Below, in pieces: positions 1 to 6,269 of a stretch of 8,642 nt of DNA (positions are counted from its first letter, which is position 1; every line of letters begins with the position of its first letter). The notes below the pieces were generated by a model. That model saw only the letters and a program-made list of their open reading frames with translations. It was not told the DNA's origin and ran no database searches. Made by a program: the position numbers and the translations under genes. Source of the stretch: Methanosarcinales archaeon (GTDB taxonomy: Archaea > Halobacteriota > Methanosarcinia > Methanosarcinales > Methanocomedenaceae); contig DAOWEE010000074.1 in assembly GCA_030638625.1 (NCBI GenBank), forward strand, positions 1 through 8,642. The letters are read 5' to 3'.

Positions 1-483
1 GGTCAGTATGACGGCTGGGGCTTTACCCACGATACATCAGATATTGCAATGGGACCTGCCAACAGCGCCTACAAGACCCTGGGGAGCATGATTGAGAAAA
101 TGACAGGACAACTTGAACTGGCACGCAAGATACGGGCTGTGGATGAGCGGGATGTGGCAGAGCGGGTTATCAAGTCACATTTCCTGCCAGACCTAATAGG
201 CAACCTGCGGGCATTTTCCAGACAAAAGGTGCGGTGTGTGAAGTGTAACAGGAAATTCAGGCGTCCTCCGTTGCTGGGTAAATGTCCAAAATGCAATGGA
301 AAGATAGTCCTGACTGTGCATGAGGGGTCGGTCAAGAAGTATATGGAAGTGTCACTCCAGATAGCAGAGGAGTATGAAATTAGCGACTACACCAAACAGC
401 GACTTGAACTCCTGAAACTGGAGATTAAATCGCTGTTTGAGAGTGATGTTTCAAAACAGTTGGGTCTGGCAGATTTTATGTGA
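1..483 (+). CDS. polC: DNA polymerase D large subunit DP2, C-terminal part (5' end outside window)
   Basis: This is the last 160 codons of the catalytic large subunit of the archaeal family-D replicative DNA polymerase, which works with the exonuclease subunit DP1. The reading frame is open from base 1, so the gene starts upstream; the Met codon at 49 is internal. Recognisable family sequence includes FTHDTSDIA, NSAYKTLGSM, AVDERDVAERVIKSHFLPD and NLRAFSRQKVRC. A zinc-binding module of two CxxC pairs (Cys codons from 235 to 294) is the conserved C-terminal zinc finger. The last eight residues, QLGLADFM, fit a PCNA-interacting (PIP) pattern Q-x-x-L-x-x-F-M; a C-terminal PIP motif is known for DP2 in Thermococcales, and I infer the same role here. 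The gene ends in TGA, and a hairpin lies directly after the stop. Identification is secure; what lies upstream, including any intein, cannot be seen. Confidence 0.95.
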   Translation, partial: GQYDGWGFTHDTSDIAMGPANSAYKTLGSMIEKMTGQLELARKIRAVDERDVAERVIKSHFLPDLIGNLRAFSRQKVRCVKCNRKFRRPPLLGKCPKCNGKIVLTVHEGSVKKYMEVSLQIAEEYEISDYTKQRLELLKLEIKSLFESDVSKQLGLADFM

Positions 484-485
484 AT

Positions 486-511
486 TGCAAATTTATATTA
501 TTTGCAGTTTT
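486..511. terminator. Hairpin with T-run between convergent genes
   Basis: A perfect 7-bp stem, TGCAAAT (486-492) and ATTTGCA (500-506), encloses a 7-base loop and is followed by GTTTT. It starts two bases after the DP2 stop and sits between convergent genes (DP2 on +, the 75-residue ORF on -). On the minus strand the hairpin is also preceded by A residues, so it could serve both directions. In archaea the T-run matters more than the hairpin, and the T-run here is short, so the call is moderate. Confidence 0.45.
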
Positions 512-542
512 ATGTGTTACAATATAATGTAAAATCTAAATT

Positions 543-770
543 TCACAGTTCATTGGCATCTGCGAATTTTATTAATGCCTCGCCGAGTTCTCTTGTATAT
601 TTGGGGTTCAGGTTAAAACGCCCGCGTTTCTGGCCGCTGCGTTCCTTGGCTATCTCCACATAATCCTTTTCAAATCGCTCACTGCTTGCAAGGGTGATAG
701 TCATGTACCAGCCGGCTGCCATCTTTATCTCAAGGTAATCCTTTGCATCGTCATTAGCTGTATCAGTCAT
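543..770 (-). CDS. Conserved-looking small protein of unknown function, 75 aa
   Basis: A 75-residue soluble, charged protein with no signal peptide or membrane segment. The predicted pattern is a short acidic N-terminus, beta-strand-like stretches (YLEIKM, WYMTITLAS), a basic segment (KERSGQKRGRFNLN) and a closing helix (TRELGEALIKFADAN). Strands, then a basic loop and a helix, with the phrase RFNLNPKYTRELGEAL, recalls small single-stranded nucleic-acid-binding folds of the PC4 or PUR type. That is a weak resemblance by eye, not an identification. The ATG start is supported by a GAGG ribosome binding site (complement of 779-782) eight bases upstream. It lies 44 bases downstream of the permease gene on the same strand and so is probably the last gene of the ABC unit, though a functional link is not shown. 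It ends facing DP2, with a shared hairpin between them. Confidence 0.75.
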   Translation of the reverse strand: MTDTANDDAKDYLEIKMAAGWYMTITLASSERFEKDYVEIAKERSGQKRGRFNLNPKYTRELGEALIKFADANEL

Positions 771-814
771 TTCAATATCCTCTCATATGTGATTGCCTGC
801 AGGGGCAAACAGGG

Positions 815-1777
815 TCAATATTCTATGTCCTGCTTAATAAAGACTATTATGCCCAGTATTGTTAGCACTGCAGCTGCTGCAAGTTGAATACCTGCGTACT
901 GGATGAGCAGGGTACTGTCGTTGCCGTACAGTACGATAAGGTCCTGGGTGATGGGGGAGAGCATGGTCAGGGCCTCAAACCATGAATGTATTGTTTCACC
1001 TGCCACTGAGAAGATAGGAAGTAATACCCATAGTATGGTAAGTGCGGTAGCCAGGGTGGTGAATTTGCGTGACAGGCTGACTGCGGATTCCTCTTCCTGC
1101 TTTAAAGCTGATACCAGACTGCCCAGTGAGGTGAACAGTATGGTGGTACACAGGGTCATTATTACCATATTGAGTAACAGGGTCTGGAATGTTGCCTGCA
1201 TGGCTGCCATGCCAGGTGCTCCGAAAGCCGAAGTCCATATCCAGTACACGCCAAGGAACATTATGGCTATCATGGGCAGGGTGGTCAAATAGGCTGCCTT
1301 TAATTTTGCAAGATATATGGCAGGCCGGGTGTTGGTTGTACTTGCGATAAGATAGAGCGTTCTACTTCCCTTTTCCCTGGATAAAGTGGATGCGGCATTC
1401 TTTACTCCCAGGCGTGATACCATGTTGATGCCAAGAAAAATTGAAACGAGGATGAGGAGGGTTACTCCCAGTTGTGCCGGTATGACGATTGCGGGTGCTT
1501 CGCCTCCTGTTGCTGATGCAAATGTGCTCATCCCGAATATGAATGTAAAGATTATCATATCAACCAGTGGCCCATCCCCTATTTCCAGTCCACCTAATAA
1601 TTCAGTAGTCCCTACACTCTGGGCATTGTAGTCCTGAATGGATATACCGTACAGGGACATTCCGAAGATGAGTATGAATATAATGTATGACGCACGGGTG
1701 CGGCGGGATATCAAGTACCTGAATTCATGCCAGGTGAGATATACATAACCGAACAGCATGCCAAGTGGACCCTTCAT
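815..1777 (-). CDS. ABC-2 type transporter permease, 320 aa
   Basis: Integral membrane subunit of an ABC exporter-type transporter, partner of the ATPase encoded immediately upstream. The protein shows about six hydrophobic segments, near residues 31-47, 73-92, 99-121, 164-187, 195-222, 237-260 and 285-312; the second is the weakest. The cytoplasmic stretch around 127-158 (NAASTLSREKGSRTLYLI and following) resembles the coupling region of NatB/NosY-like ABC-2 permeases, which contact the nucleotide-binding subunit. The ATG start overlaps the ATPase stop as ATGA, and a strong ribosome binding site (GGTGGGGAT) lies inside the end of the ATPase gene, implying translational coupling. The substrate cannot be told from sequence: this family covers Na+ export, drug efflux and NosDFY-like metal-centre assembly, and none of their marker genes is adjacent. 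Confidence 0.85.
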   Translation of the reverse strand: MKGPLGMLFGYVYLTWHEFRYLISRRTRASYIIFILIFGMSLYGISIQDYNAQSVGTTELLGGLEIGDGPLVDMIIFTFIFGMSTFASATGGEAPAIVIPAQLGVTLLILVSIFLGINMVSRLGVKNAASTLSREKGSRTLYLIASTTNTRPAIYLAKLKAAYLTTLPMIAIMFLGVYWIWTSAFGAPGMAAMQATFQTLLLNMVIMTLCTTILFTSLGSLVSALKQEEESAVSLSRKFTTLATALTILWVLLPIFSVAGETIHSWFEALTMLSPITQDLIVLYGNDSTLLIQYAGIQLAAAAVLTILGIIVFIKQDIEY

Positions 1778-2694
1778 GTTTCATCCCCACCTGATGCAAG
1801 TTTGATAAATATTTCTTCCAGAGAGATCTTGCTGGGTCTTGCCTCCACAATATCGGTGTGGATAGCTGCTATACGTATGACCTCCGGAATGTCAGTTTCA
1901 GGGTCGTTCACGCTGGCTACTACCCTGTCTTTTTCCACTTCGGCAGAAGTTACCCTGTTCATTTGTTGAAGTTCAGCAGCCAGGTTGGGTATATGTGCCG
2001 GGTCCTGGGGCTTGATATCAACACTGACCTTACCCACTTTTTGCCTGAGTGAATCGATGTTGTCCTCGATGAGTGTCCTGCCTTGCTGCAGGATGGTGAC
2101 GCTGGTGCATAGTTCATCTACGGTGTACAGGTCATGGTCTGATACCAGCACGGTTTTGCCTTCCAGTCCCAGGATGGTATCCTTGAACTGCCGCCGCACC
2201 ACAGGGTCAAGTCCTGACATGGGTTCATCAAGCAGCAGTACTGGCGGGTCTGCTACCATTGCCAGGGCAAGTGCCACGCGTTTTTTCATGCCTGTGGAAA
2301 ATCGGGATAACTTCAAGTTTTGCATTGCACCAAGGTCAAGTTGTTTTATTACAGCTCTCACCCGGTCTGATGTCTCTGCCCTGCCAAGTCCTGATAGCTT
2401 TGCATATGCTGTAATCTCTTCCCTGGCTGTGAGGTATTCATGTAGCCTGGGGGTTTCGGGAACCACTCCTATCTGCTGGCGTATAGCCCTCCCTTTTTTG
2501 AGGGGGACTCCACCTATCCTTACCTGTCCCTTGTTGGGCCTGACGAGGGTGGATAGTATTTTGATGGTGGTGCTTTTGCCTGAACCATTAGGACCGATGA
2601 GGCCGTGGATGGTGCCTTCGGATACGTGCAGACTGGCGTCGTTGAGTGCCTGTATCTTACCGTATTTTTTGAAAAGCCCTTCTGCGGTTATCAA
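1774..2694 (-). CDS. ABC transporter ATP-binding protein, 306 aa (TTG start)
   Basis: Cytoplasmic ATPase that powers the adjacent permease. Visible motifs in order: Walker A GPNGSGKST (residues 34-42); VVPE (77-80) at the Q-loop, with Glu80 in place of Gln, as is common in the CcmA/NatA-like group; a signature FSTGMKKR (132-139) instead of textbook LSGGQ; Walker B VLLLDEP (152-158); D-loop SGLDP (160-164); and the switch histidine in SDHD (185-188). About 100 residues after the nucleotide-binding domain form a C-terminal extension (SVDIKPQDP onward) of the kind seen in ABC-2 exporters. The first codon is TTG: an in-frame stop lies three codons upstream and no ATG occurs before residue 124, so TTG is the only start that keeps the family N-terminus. 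A GTGA five to six bases upstream might help initiation, but the TATA box is so close that the transcript may be leaderless. Confidence 0.92.
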   Translation of the reverse strand: MITAEGLFKKYGKIQALNDASLHVSEGTIHGLIGPNGSGKSTTIKILSTLVRPNKGQVRIGGVPLKKGRAIRQQIGVVPETPRLHEYLTAREEITAYAKLSGLGRAETSDRVRAVIKQLDLGAMQNLKLSRFSTGMKKRVALALAMVADPPVLLLDEPMSGLDPVVRRQFKDTILGLEGKTVLVSDHDLYTVDELCTSVTILQQGRTLIEDNIDSLRQKVGKVSVDIKPQDPAHIPNLAAELQQMNRVTSAEVEKDRVVASVNDPETDIPEVIRIAAIHTDIVEARPSKISLEEIFIKLASGGDET

Positions 2695-2711
2695 ATTATA
2701 TCACAATATTT

Positions 2712-2739
2712 GTATAAAGATGGAAAGTTAAATAACTTT
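2712..2739 (-). promoter_or_regulatory. Promoter of the ABC unit with an inverted repeat next to the TATA box
   Basis: On the minus strand CTTTATAC (2712-2719) is a good archaeal TATA box. Its centre is about 22 bases upstream of the TTG start, so transcription would begin at or just beside the start codon. Immediately upstream, 2724-2739 forms a perfect inverted repeat: AAAGTTA and TAACTTT separated by AA. It covers the BRE/TFB contact zone, a place where archaeal regulators often bind. The operator role is inference. Confidence 0.4.
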
Positions 2740-2816
2740 GTGTGGGATGAAATATGGGTTTTTGTAGGGTTGATTGGGTTAATATTTGACGGAATTTACT
2801 GGATGGGATAAGGGGG

Positions 2817-2990
2817 GTGGAAATCATTAGTCAACTCATCGACAAGCCCGCCCCCTTTATGGACTACCTCGGCTTGGACACTGCTGGCCGGGAGTGGGTG
2901 CGTGTGGAAAATGATAATAACATCCAGTCCACGTATGAAGCCCGCCGGGGCTTTATACGTGTGCGGCCCGCTACTGGCCAGAGTAGCTAA
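2817..2990 (+). CDS. Doubtful short ORF, 57 aa
   Basis: The frame is open from 2790 to a TAA at 2988. A GTG at 2817 gives 57 residues; an ATG at 2859 gives 43. The peptide is hydrophilic with an ordinary amino-acid mix (for example DYLGLDTAGREWVRVEN and YEARRGFIRVRP), unlike a random frame, and it occupies the GC-richer part of the spacer. Against it: neither start has a well-spaced ribosome binding site, there is no clear TATA box at the right distance, and I do not recognise the sequence. It could be a small gene, the remnant of one, or chance. The antisense frame over the same bases is also open because the codon registers coincide. Confidence 0.22.
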   Translation: MEIISQLIDKPAPFMDYLGLDTAGREWVRVENDNNIQSTYEARRGFIRVRPATGQSS

Positions 2991-3002
2991 GGAGTAGATG
3001 CA

Positions 3003-3076
3003 TGGGCCCGCGGAGATTCGAACTCCGGACCTCCGCCGTGTGAAGGCGACGTCATAACCGACTAGACCACAGGCCC
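3003..3076 (-). tRNA. tRNA-Val, anticodon CAC
   Basis: The minus strand folds into a complete 74-base cloverleaf. The acceptor stem GGGCCTG pairs with CGGGCCC (one T-G pair), followed by discriminator A. The D arm is GTC/GAC; the anticodon stem TCGCC/GGCGG encloses the loop TTCACAC, giving anticodon CAC, which reads the Val codon GUG. The variable loop is 5 bases and the T arm CGGAG-TTCGAAT-CTCCG is canonical. CCA is not encoded (TGC follows), as is usual in many archaea. No intron is present. The nearest genes are argG upstream on the same strand and the ABC unit downstream, with no functional link. Confidence 0.96.
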
Positions 3077-3119
3077 ACATCTGTTTAAGCAAAAAAATTG
3101 CAAGCGCAATAATATTATC

Positions 3120-3127
3120 AATATAAG
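3120..3127 (-). promoter_or_regulatory. Likely TATA box of tRNA-Val
   Basis: CTTATATT on the minus strand, about 47 bases upstream of the mature tRNA 5' end, would place the transcription start some 20 bases before the tRNA, leaving a short leader for RNase P. The same CTTATAT core is found in the argG promoter. Spacing is the only other support. Confidence 0.35.
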
Positions 3128-3136
3128 ATAAGACTA

Positions 3137-3152
3137 TCGCAAATCAATGCGA
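3137..3152 (-). terminator. Weak hairpin downstream of argG
   Basis: TCGCA and TGCGA form a perfect 5-bp stem around a 6-base loop, 21 bases after the argG stop and upstream of the tRNA promoter. A second inverted repeat, AATCAAT (3142-3148) with ATTGATT (3169-3175), overlaps it and would compete for folding. No long T-run follows on the minus strand, so the terminator role is only suggested by position. Confidence 0.22.
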
Positions 3153-3173
3153 CAGCCCCATCAATATCATTGA

Positions 3174-4355
3174 TTATTTTTTAGTAACCTTCTGGTACAG
3201 CCTGCCCTGGAACCCGTGGTACTTAGCCACCCCTTCCGCATCCTGCTGGTCAATAGAAGACTCATCAAAAGACACCAGGTCCTCAGAATACAGGGCAAAT
3301 GGAGAACTCCTCGCAACCACCATGACACTGCCCTTATACAACCGCAGCTTCACAGCACCCTCCACACGCACCTGCGTGGCATCAATAAAAGCATTCAAAT
3401 CATGGAACAAAGGCTCATCCAGCAATCCCATATACGCCATCTCAGACCACTTCTCATCCACCTTTGCCTTGAAACTCAACTCAGCCCTGGTCAGCACCAG
3501 CCGCTCCAGGTCCCTGTGGGCCGTCAGCAATATAGTAGCTGCCGGGTGCTCGTAGTTCTCCCTCGCCTTAAGGCCCAACACCCTGTCCTCAATCATATCA
3601 GTCCTGCCCACGCCGTGGATGCCGCCTAAACGGTTAAGTTCAGTAATCAAAGATACCCCATCCATGGTAGTACCATTCAAAGATACAGGAACACCGCCTT
3701 CAAACCCAATCTCGATAATCTCTGATTCAGGTCCCTTTTCAGGTGACTGGGTCCATTCAAAAATCTCCTCTGGCGGTATGAAACCCGGGTCTTCCAGTCG
3801 CCCCCCTTCAATACTGCGGCTCCAGATATTCTCATCAATACTCCACGGCTTCTCCTTAGTAACGGTGACAGGGATTCCGTGCTCCCTGGCATACTCTATC
3901 TCCCACTCACGGGTTAAGTTCATATCCCTCATAGGTGCCAGCACATCCATGTCAGATGAACGGAATACAGCCTCAAACCTCAGCTGGTCGTTGCCTTTAC
4001 CGGTACAGCCGTGGGCCAGTGCCACTGCACCTTCGCTTATAGCTACTTCAAGCACCTTTTTGGCAATCAAGGGCCTTGCAATGGCAGTCCCAAGCACATA
4101 TCCTTCATAATCACCATTGGCCCTTATCAATGGAAATATATAATCCTGCACAAATTCTGCTTTTGCATCAATGGTATAATTCTTATCACCAATCAATTCA
4201 GCCTTTTCTTCTGCCTTTACAATTTCTTCTTTTGGCTGGCCCACATCTACGACAACCGTAACAACATTTTCAAAATCATAATTCTCCTTAAGAATTGGTA
4301 TACATACTGATGTGTCCAGACCACCTGAATAGGCCAATACAACCTTACCTTTCAT
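3174..4355 (-). CDS. argG: Argininosuccinate synthase, 393 aa
   Basis: Catalyses ATP-dependent condensation of citrulline and aspartate to argininosuccinate, the penultimate step of arginine synthesis, in the cytoplasm. The ATP-binding PP-motif AYSGGLDTS is at residues 8-16. The substrate-binding segment YVLGTAIARPLIAKK (86-100) and HGCTGKGNDQ (115-124) follow in family order, then the synthetase-domain phrases RDMNLTREWEIEYAREHGIP, LNRLGGIHGVGRTDMIEDR and the C-terminal GRLYQKV. The length matches bacterial and archaeal ArgG (about 395-400 aa) and all expected blocks are intact. The ATG start places the PP-motif at the usual distance from the N-terminus and has an AGGAT ribosome binding site about ten bases upstream. 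The gene stands alone with its own promoter; argH and other arginine genes are not in the window. Confidence 0.98.
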   Translation of the reverse strand: MKGKVVLAYSGGLDTSVCIPILKENYDFENVVTVVVDVGQPKEEIVKAEEKAELIGDKNYTIDAKAEFVQDYIFPLIRANGDYEGYVLGTAIARPLIAKKVLEVAISEGAVALAHGCTGKGNDQLRFEAVFRSSDMDVLAPMRDMNLTREWEIEYAREHGIPVTVTKEKPWSIDENIWSRSIEGGRLEDPGFIPPEEIFEWTQSPEKGPESEIIEIGFEGGVPVSLNGTTMDGVSLITELNRLGGIHGVGRTDMIEDRVLGLKARENYEHPAATILLTAHRDLERLVLTRAELSFKAKVDEKWSEMAYMGLLDEPLFHDLNAFIDATQVRVEGAVKLRLYKGSVMVVARSSPFALYSEDLVSFDESSIDQQDAEGVAKYHGFQGRLYQKVTKK

Positions 4356-4418
4356 TTATCATCATATCCTTTTTATTGTCAATCATCTCAAGAAATCAGA
4401 TGTTAAATCCATCGAATA

Positions 4419-4427
4419 ATATATAAG
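4419..4427 (-). promoter_or_regulatory. argG: TATA box of argG
   Basis: CTTATATAT on the minus strand is a close match to the archaeal TATA consensus, with AT/A-rich BRE-like sequence before it. It predicts a start near 4396 and a leader of about 40 bases containing the AGGAT ribosome binding site (complement of 4366-4370). It lies back to back with the TATA box of the divergent HEAT-roadblock gene. Confidence 0.55.
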
Positions 4428-4440
4428 ATATTTGAACCAT

Positions 4441-4448
4441 CTATATTA
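4441..4448 (+). promoter_or_regulatory. Likely TATA box of the HEAT-roadblock gene
   Basis: CTATATTA on the plus strand, about 14 bases from the argG TATA box and pointing the other way, predicts transcription from about 4470. That gives a leader of roughly 25-35 bases to the ATGs at 4494 or 4506, but almost none to the TTG at 4479, which argues against the TTG start. Confidence 0.4.
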
Positions 4449-4493
4449 CAACTTTAGCATAATAATAATTCTCCCTTATTGTCTAAAACTGGG

Positions 4494-6227
4494 ATGGAAA
4501 ACAAAATGGTATTCGGTTCACCTAAAAAAACAGTTGACAACAGCATAAAGAAAATAGATAAAGGTCACGGCAGTAAAAAAATTGTTGAATCTCTGAAAAA
4601 GGCACTTCAAGGAGACCCTGAACTGATAGGAGACACAACTCTTCAGTTAATAGGAATAATCCAAACCGATAAAACAGAAACTTTCGGTTACTGTCTTGAA
4701 GTACTTCTTGAAATTGCTGAAACAGAACCGGATCTACTCGCAAACTCAGCAGATGCGTTCATAAAATTAATCCAGATGCCTGACGATGGTACCCTGGACA
4801 ATAACAGCACACTAATAGCCTTGGATATCCTTAGTATCATAGTTGCCGGGTATCCGGAAGTGATGCAACCAGCAGTGCCGGCATTGTTGAAAAAGATGAA
4901 AAGTTCAAACAGCAATATTCGTTCAGCAACCTACTACATCCTGGATATAATATCAAAAACTAATCCTGAATTTTTCTCTGACCACACCCCCGACCTCATA
5001 AGATCACTCAATGGTTTGAATGTTGATGAACGGATATATGCCGCCAGACTGATTGGTGAGATTGCTAATTCCTCACCAAAAGTGATTGATGAATCGTATG
5101 ATATACTTAACGACCTTGCTAGTAAACACCCTAACATGGAACTAAGGCAGGAAGCCTATGATGTTCTCAAAAAAATCATGGTGAAAGAGACGCCAGATGC
5201 TAATACCAAAGAACCGACAGAGTTTGAAAAAGACTTTATCGGTATCGATGAAGTTAAATCTGAAGATGTAGACTTTGCAGAATTGGCTGATGACCTTTCA
5301 GAACGGATTAAAGGGATGGATTTTGAAGCCTCTGCCGCAGAAATGTTAAAATCTCTTGATATGGAACACCTCATTGTAAAACCAGAATTCAAGAACGCAA
5401 AACCAGCAAACGAAGTCGAAAGTTTTCAGCCAGAAGTAAAAGAAACTGATACTCCACTTGATGAAAAAGCTGTTAATGAAGGCGTAGTACCAGTTATTGA
5501 AGATATTGATGACGTTGAAGATGAGACCCCTAAAAAACTCCCGCCAAAACTAAAAATTGATGATAAAGCTGCGCCTGAGCATGCACTGAATCGCATTGAG
5601 CAGCTGGTAACAGACCCTAATATCAAACCGCGGTTATCACCTGTAAAGGATATCTCCCCAAAAGATGAAACAGAATCTCAGGAACATCAAGCACCAGAAT
5701 CCCCTAAAGAGGATGTAGAAGTCCCAAAAACAGAGTTAGAAACTCAAGCAGCCAGTGAAACAGAAGTGGTTAACCAGGGATTATTGGAAAAAACCGAACC
5801 CGAAGTTACGGCTGAACCAGAACCAAAAACAGAGTACGAGACTACCAAAACCACATCATCCCCGCTACCTGAGATTACCATCGAAATGGTACATGCAATA
5901 TTCTCAGAACTTTCAAATGAAGATTGGGTTCGCAACATTGGGTTAACAACCAATTATGGGGCACTTATCAGTGCCATTAAACCTGAAACTATGGACTCAA
6001 CTCTCCTGAAGAAAATCAGTGATATGCTAAGCTTTGAAGAAAACGTAGCACAAAAAGAAGGGTTCAGGAATAGGGTTAGTATAGAACTATCTGACAAAAA
6101 TCTTGTGGCCATGTCGATAAATAGCAACTACATAATGGTAGTATTCACAGATCCTGATGTTAAGTTTGGACTCGTACTTTATCAGCTTGATAGGACTGCT
6201 GAAAAAATAGAACAGATTTTAGAGTAA
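4494..6227 (+). CDS. HEAT-repeat protein with C-terminal roadblock/LC7-like domain, 577 aa
   Basis: A soluble three-part protein with no signal peptide or membrane segment. Residues about 27-232 are paired amphipathic helices of HEAT/ARM type (for example PAVPALLKKMKSSNSNIRSA and DERIYAARLIGEIANSSPKV), a protein-binding solenoid. Residues about 233-456 are a Glu/Lys/Pro/Thr-rich acidic linker, probably disordered. Residues about 457-577 look like a roadblock/LC7 domain: a helix (EMVHAIFSEL), strand VRNIGLTTNYGALISAI, a helix ending LSFEENVAQKEG, strands RVSIEL, LVAMSI and YIMVVFTD, then FGLVLYQLDRTAEKIEQIL as the last helix. Roadblock proteins such as MglB bind and regulate Ras-like GTPases; that role here is inference. 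Start choice: TTG 4479, ATG 4494 and ATG 4506 are in frame; GGGATGG nine bases before 4506 resembles a ribosome binding site, so 4506 is also plausible. The gene diverges from argG and converges on the cytochrome gene with a 42-base gap. Confidence 0.85.
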   Translation: MENKMVFGSPKKTVDNSIKKIDKGHGSKKIVESLKKALQGDPELIGDTTLQLIGIIQTDKTETFGYCLEVLLEIAETEPDLLANSADAFIKLIQMPDDGTLDNNSTLIALDILSIIVAGYPEVMQPAVPALLKKMKSSNSNIRSATYYILDIISKTNPEFFSDHTPDLIRSLNGLNVDERIYAARLIGEIANSSPKVIDESYDILNDLASKHPNMELRQEAYDVLKKIMVKETPDANTKEPTEFEKDFIGIDEVKSEDVDFAELADDLSERIKGMDFEASAAEMLKSLDMEHLIVKPEFKNAKPANEVESFQPEVKETDTPLDEKAVNEGVVPVIEDIDDVEDETPKKLPPKLKIDDKAAPEHALNRIEQLVTDPNIKPRLSPVKDISPKDETESQEHQAPESPKEDVEVPKTELETQAASETEVVNQGLLEKTEPEVTAEPEPKTEYETTKTTSSPLPEITIEMVHAIFSELSNEDWVRNIGLTTNYGALISAIKPETMDSTLLKKISDMLSFEENVAQKEGFRNRVSIELSDKNLVAMSINSNYIMVVFTDPDVKFGLVLYQLDRTAEKIEQILE

Positions 6228-6269
6228 ACTAAAAATCCATCCTGCGACCAAAACCCAATGGCTACAATC

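Larger units (their letters stand above)
2695..3002. other. Intergenic region between the ABC unit and tRNA-Val
   Basis: These 308 bases are in two parts. Bases 2695-2810 are AT-rich and contain the ABC promoter and its inverted repeat. Bases 2840-2990 are clearly richer in G+C than the flanks and contain a doubtful short ORF and a small perfect hairpin: AAGCCC (2938-2943), a 4-base loop, then GGGCTT (2948-2953). The hairpin lies past the tRNA 3' end on the minus strand, so it could be part of tRNA read-through termination, but no T-run follows it. I see no tRNA, C/D-box RNA or mobile element here. Confidence 0.5.

Noticed and set aside
793..808. Five-base hairpin TTGCC/GGCAA between the permease and the 75-residue gene as a terminator
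   Set aside because: The stem is short, no T-run follows on the minus strand, and the downstream gene has no visible promoter of its own, so read-through is more likely.
1985..2731. Plus-strand open frame of 248 codons across the ABC ATPase
   Set aside because: It is antisense to a gene with all ABC motifs, is Ser/Arg-rich as expected of a shadow frame, and has no recognisable domain.
2796..3092. Minus-strand open frame of 98 codons, including an HTHP phrase reminiscent of a JAMM metalloprotease
   Set aside because: Its first third is the tRNA-Val gene read as protein, and the JAMM pattern lacks the downstream Ser and Asp. The frame is open partly because it is codon-aligned with the plus-strand ORF.
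3216..4310. Several plus-strand open frames of 77-163 codons across argG
   Set aside because: They lie antisense to an intact, fully recognisable argG and have no family signature or ribosome binding site.
4479..4481. TTG as start of the HEAT-roadblock protein
   Set aside because: It has no ribosome binding site, almost no room after the predicted transcription start, and two in-frame ATGs follow within nine codons.
6228..6269. Possible terminator between the convergent HEAT-roadblock and cytochrome genes
   Set aside because: No inverted repeat or convincing T-run is visible in these 42 bases.
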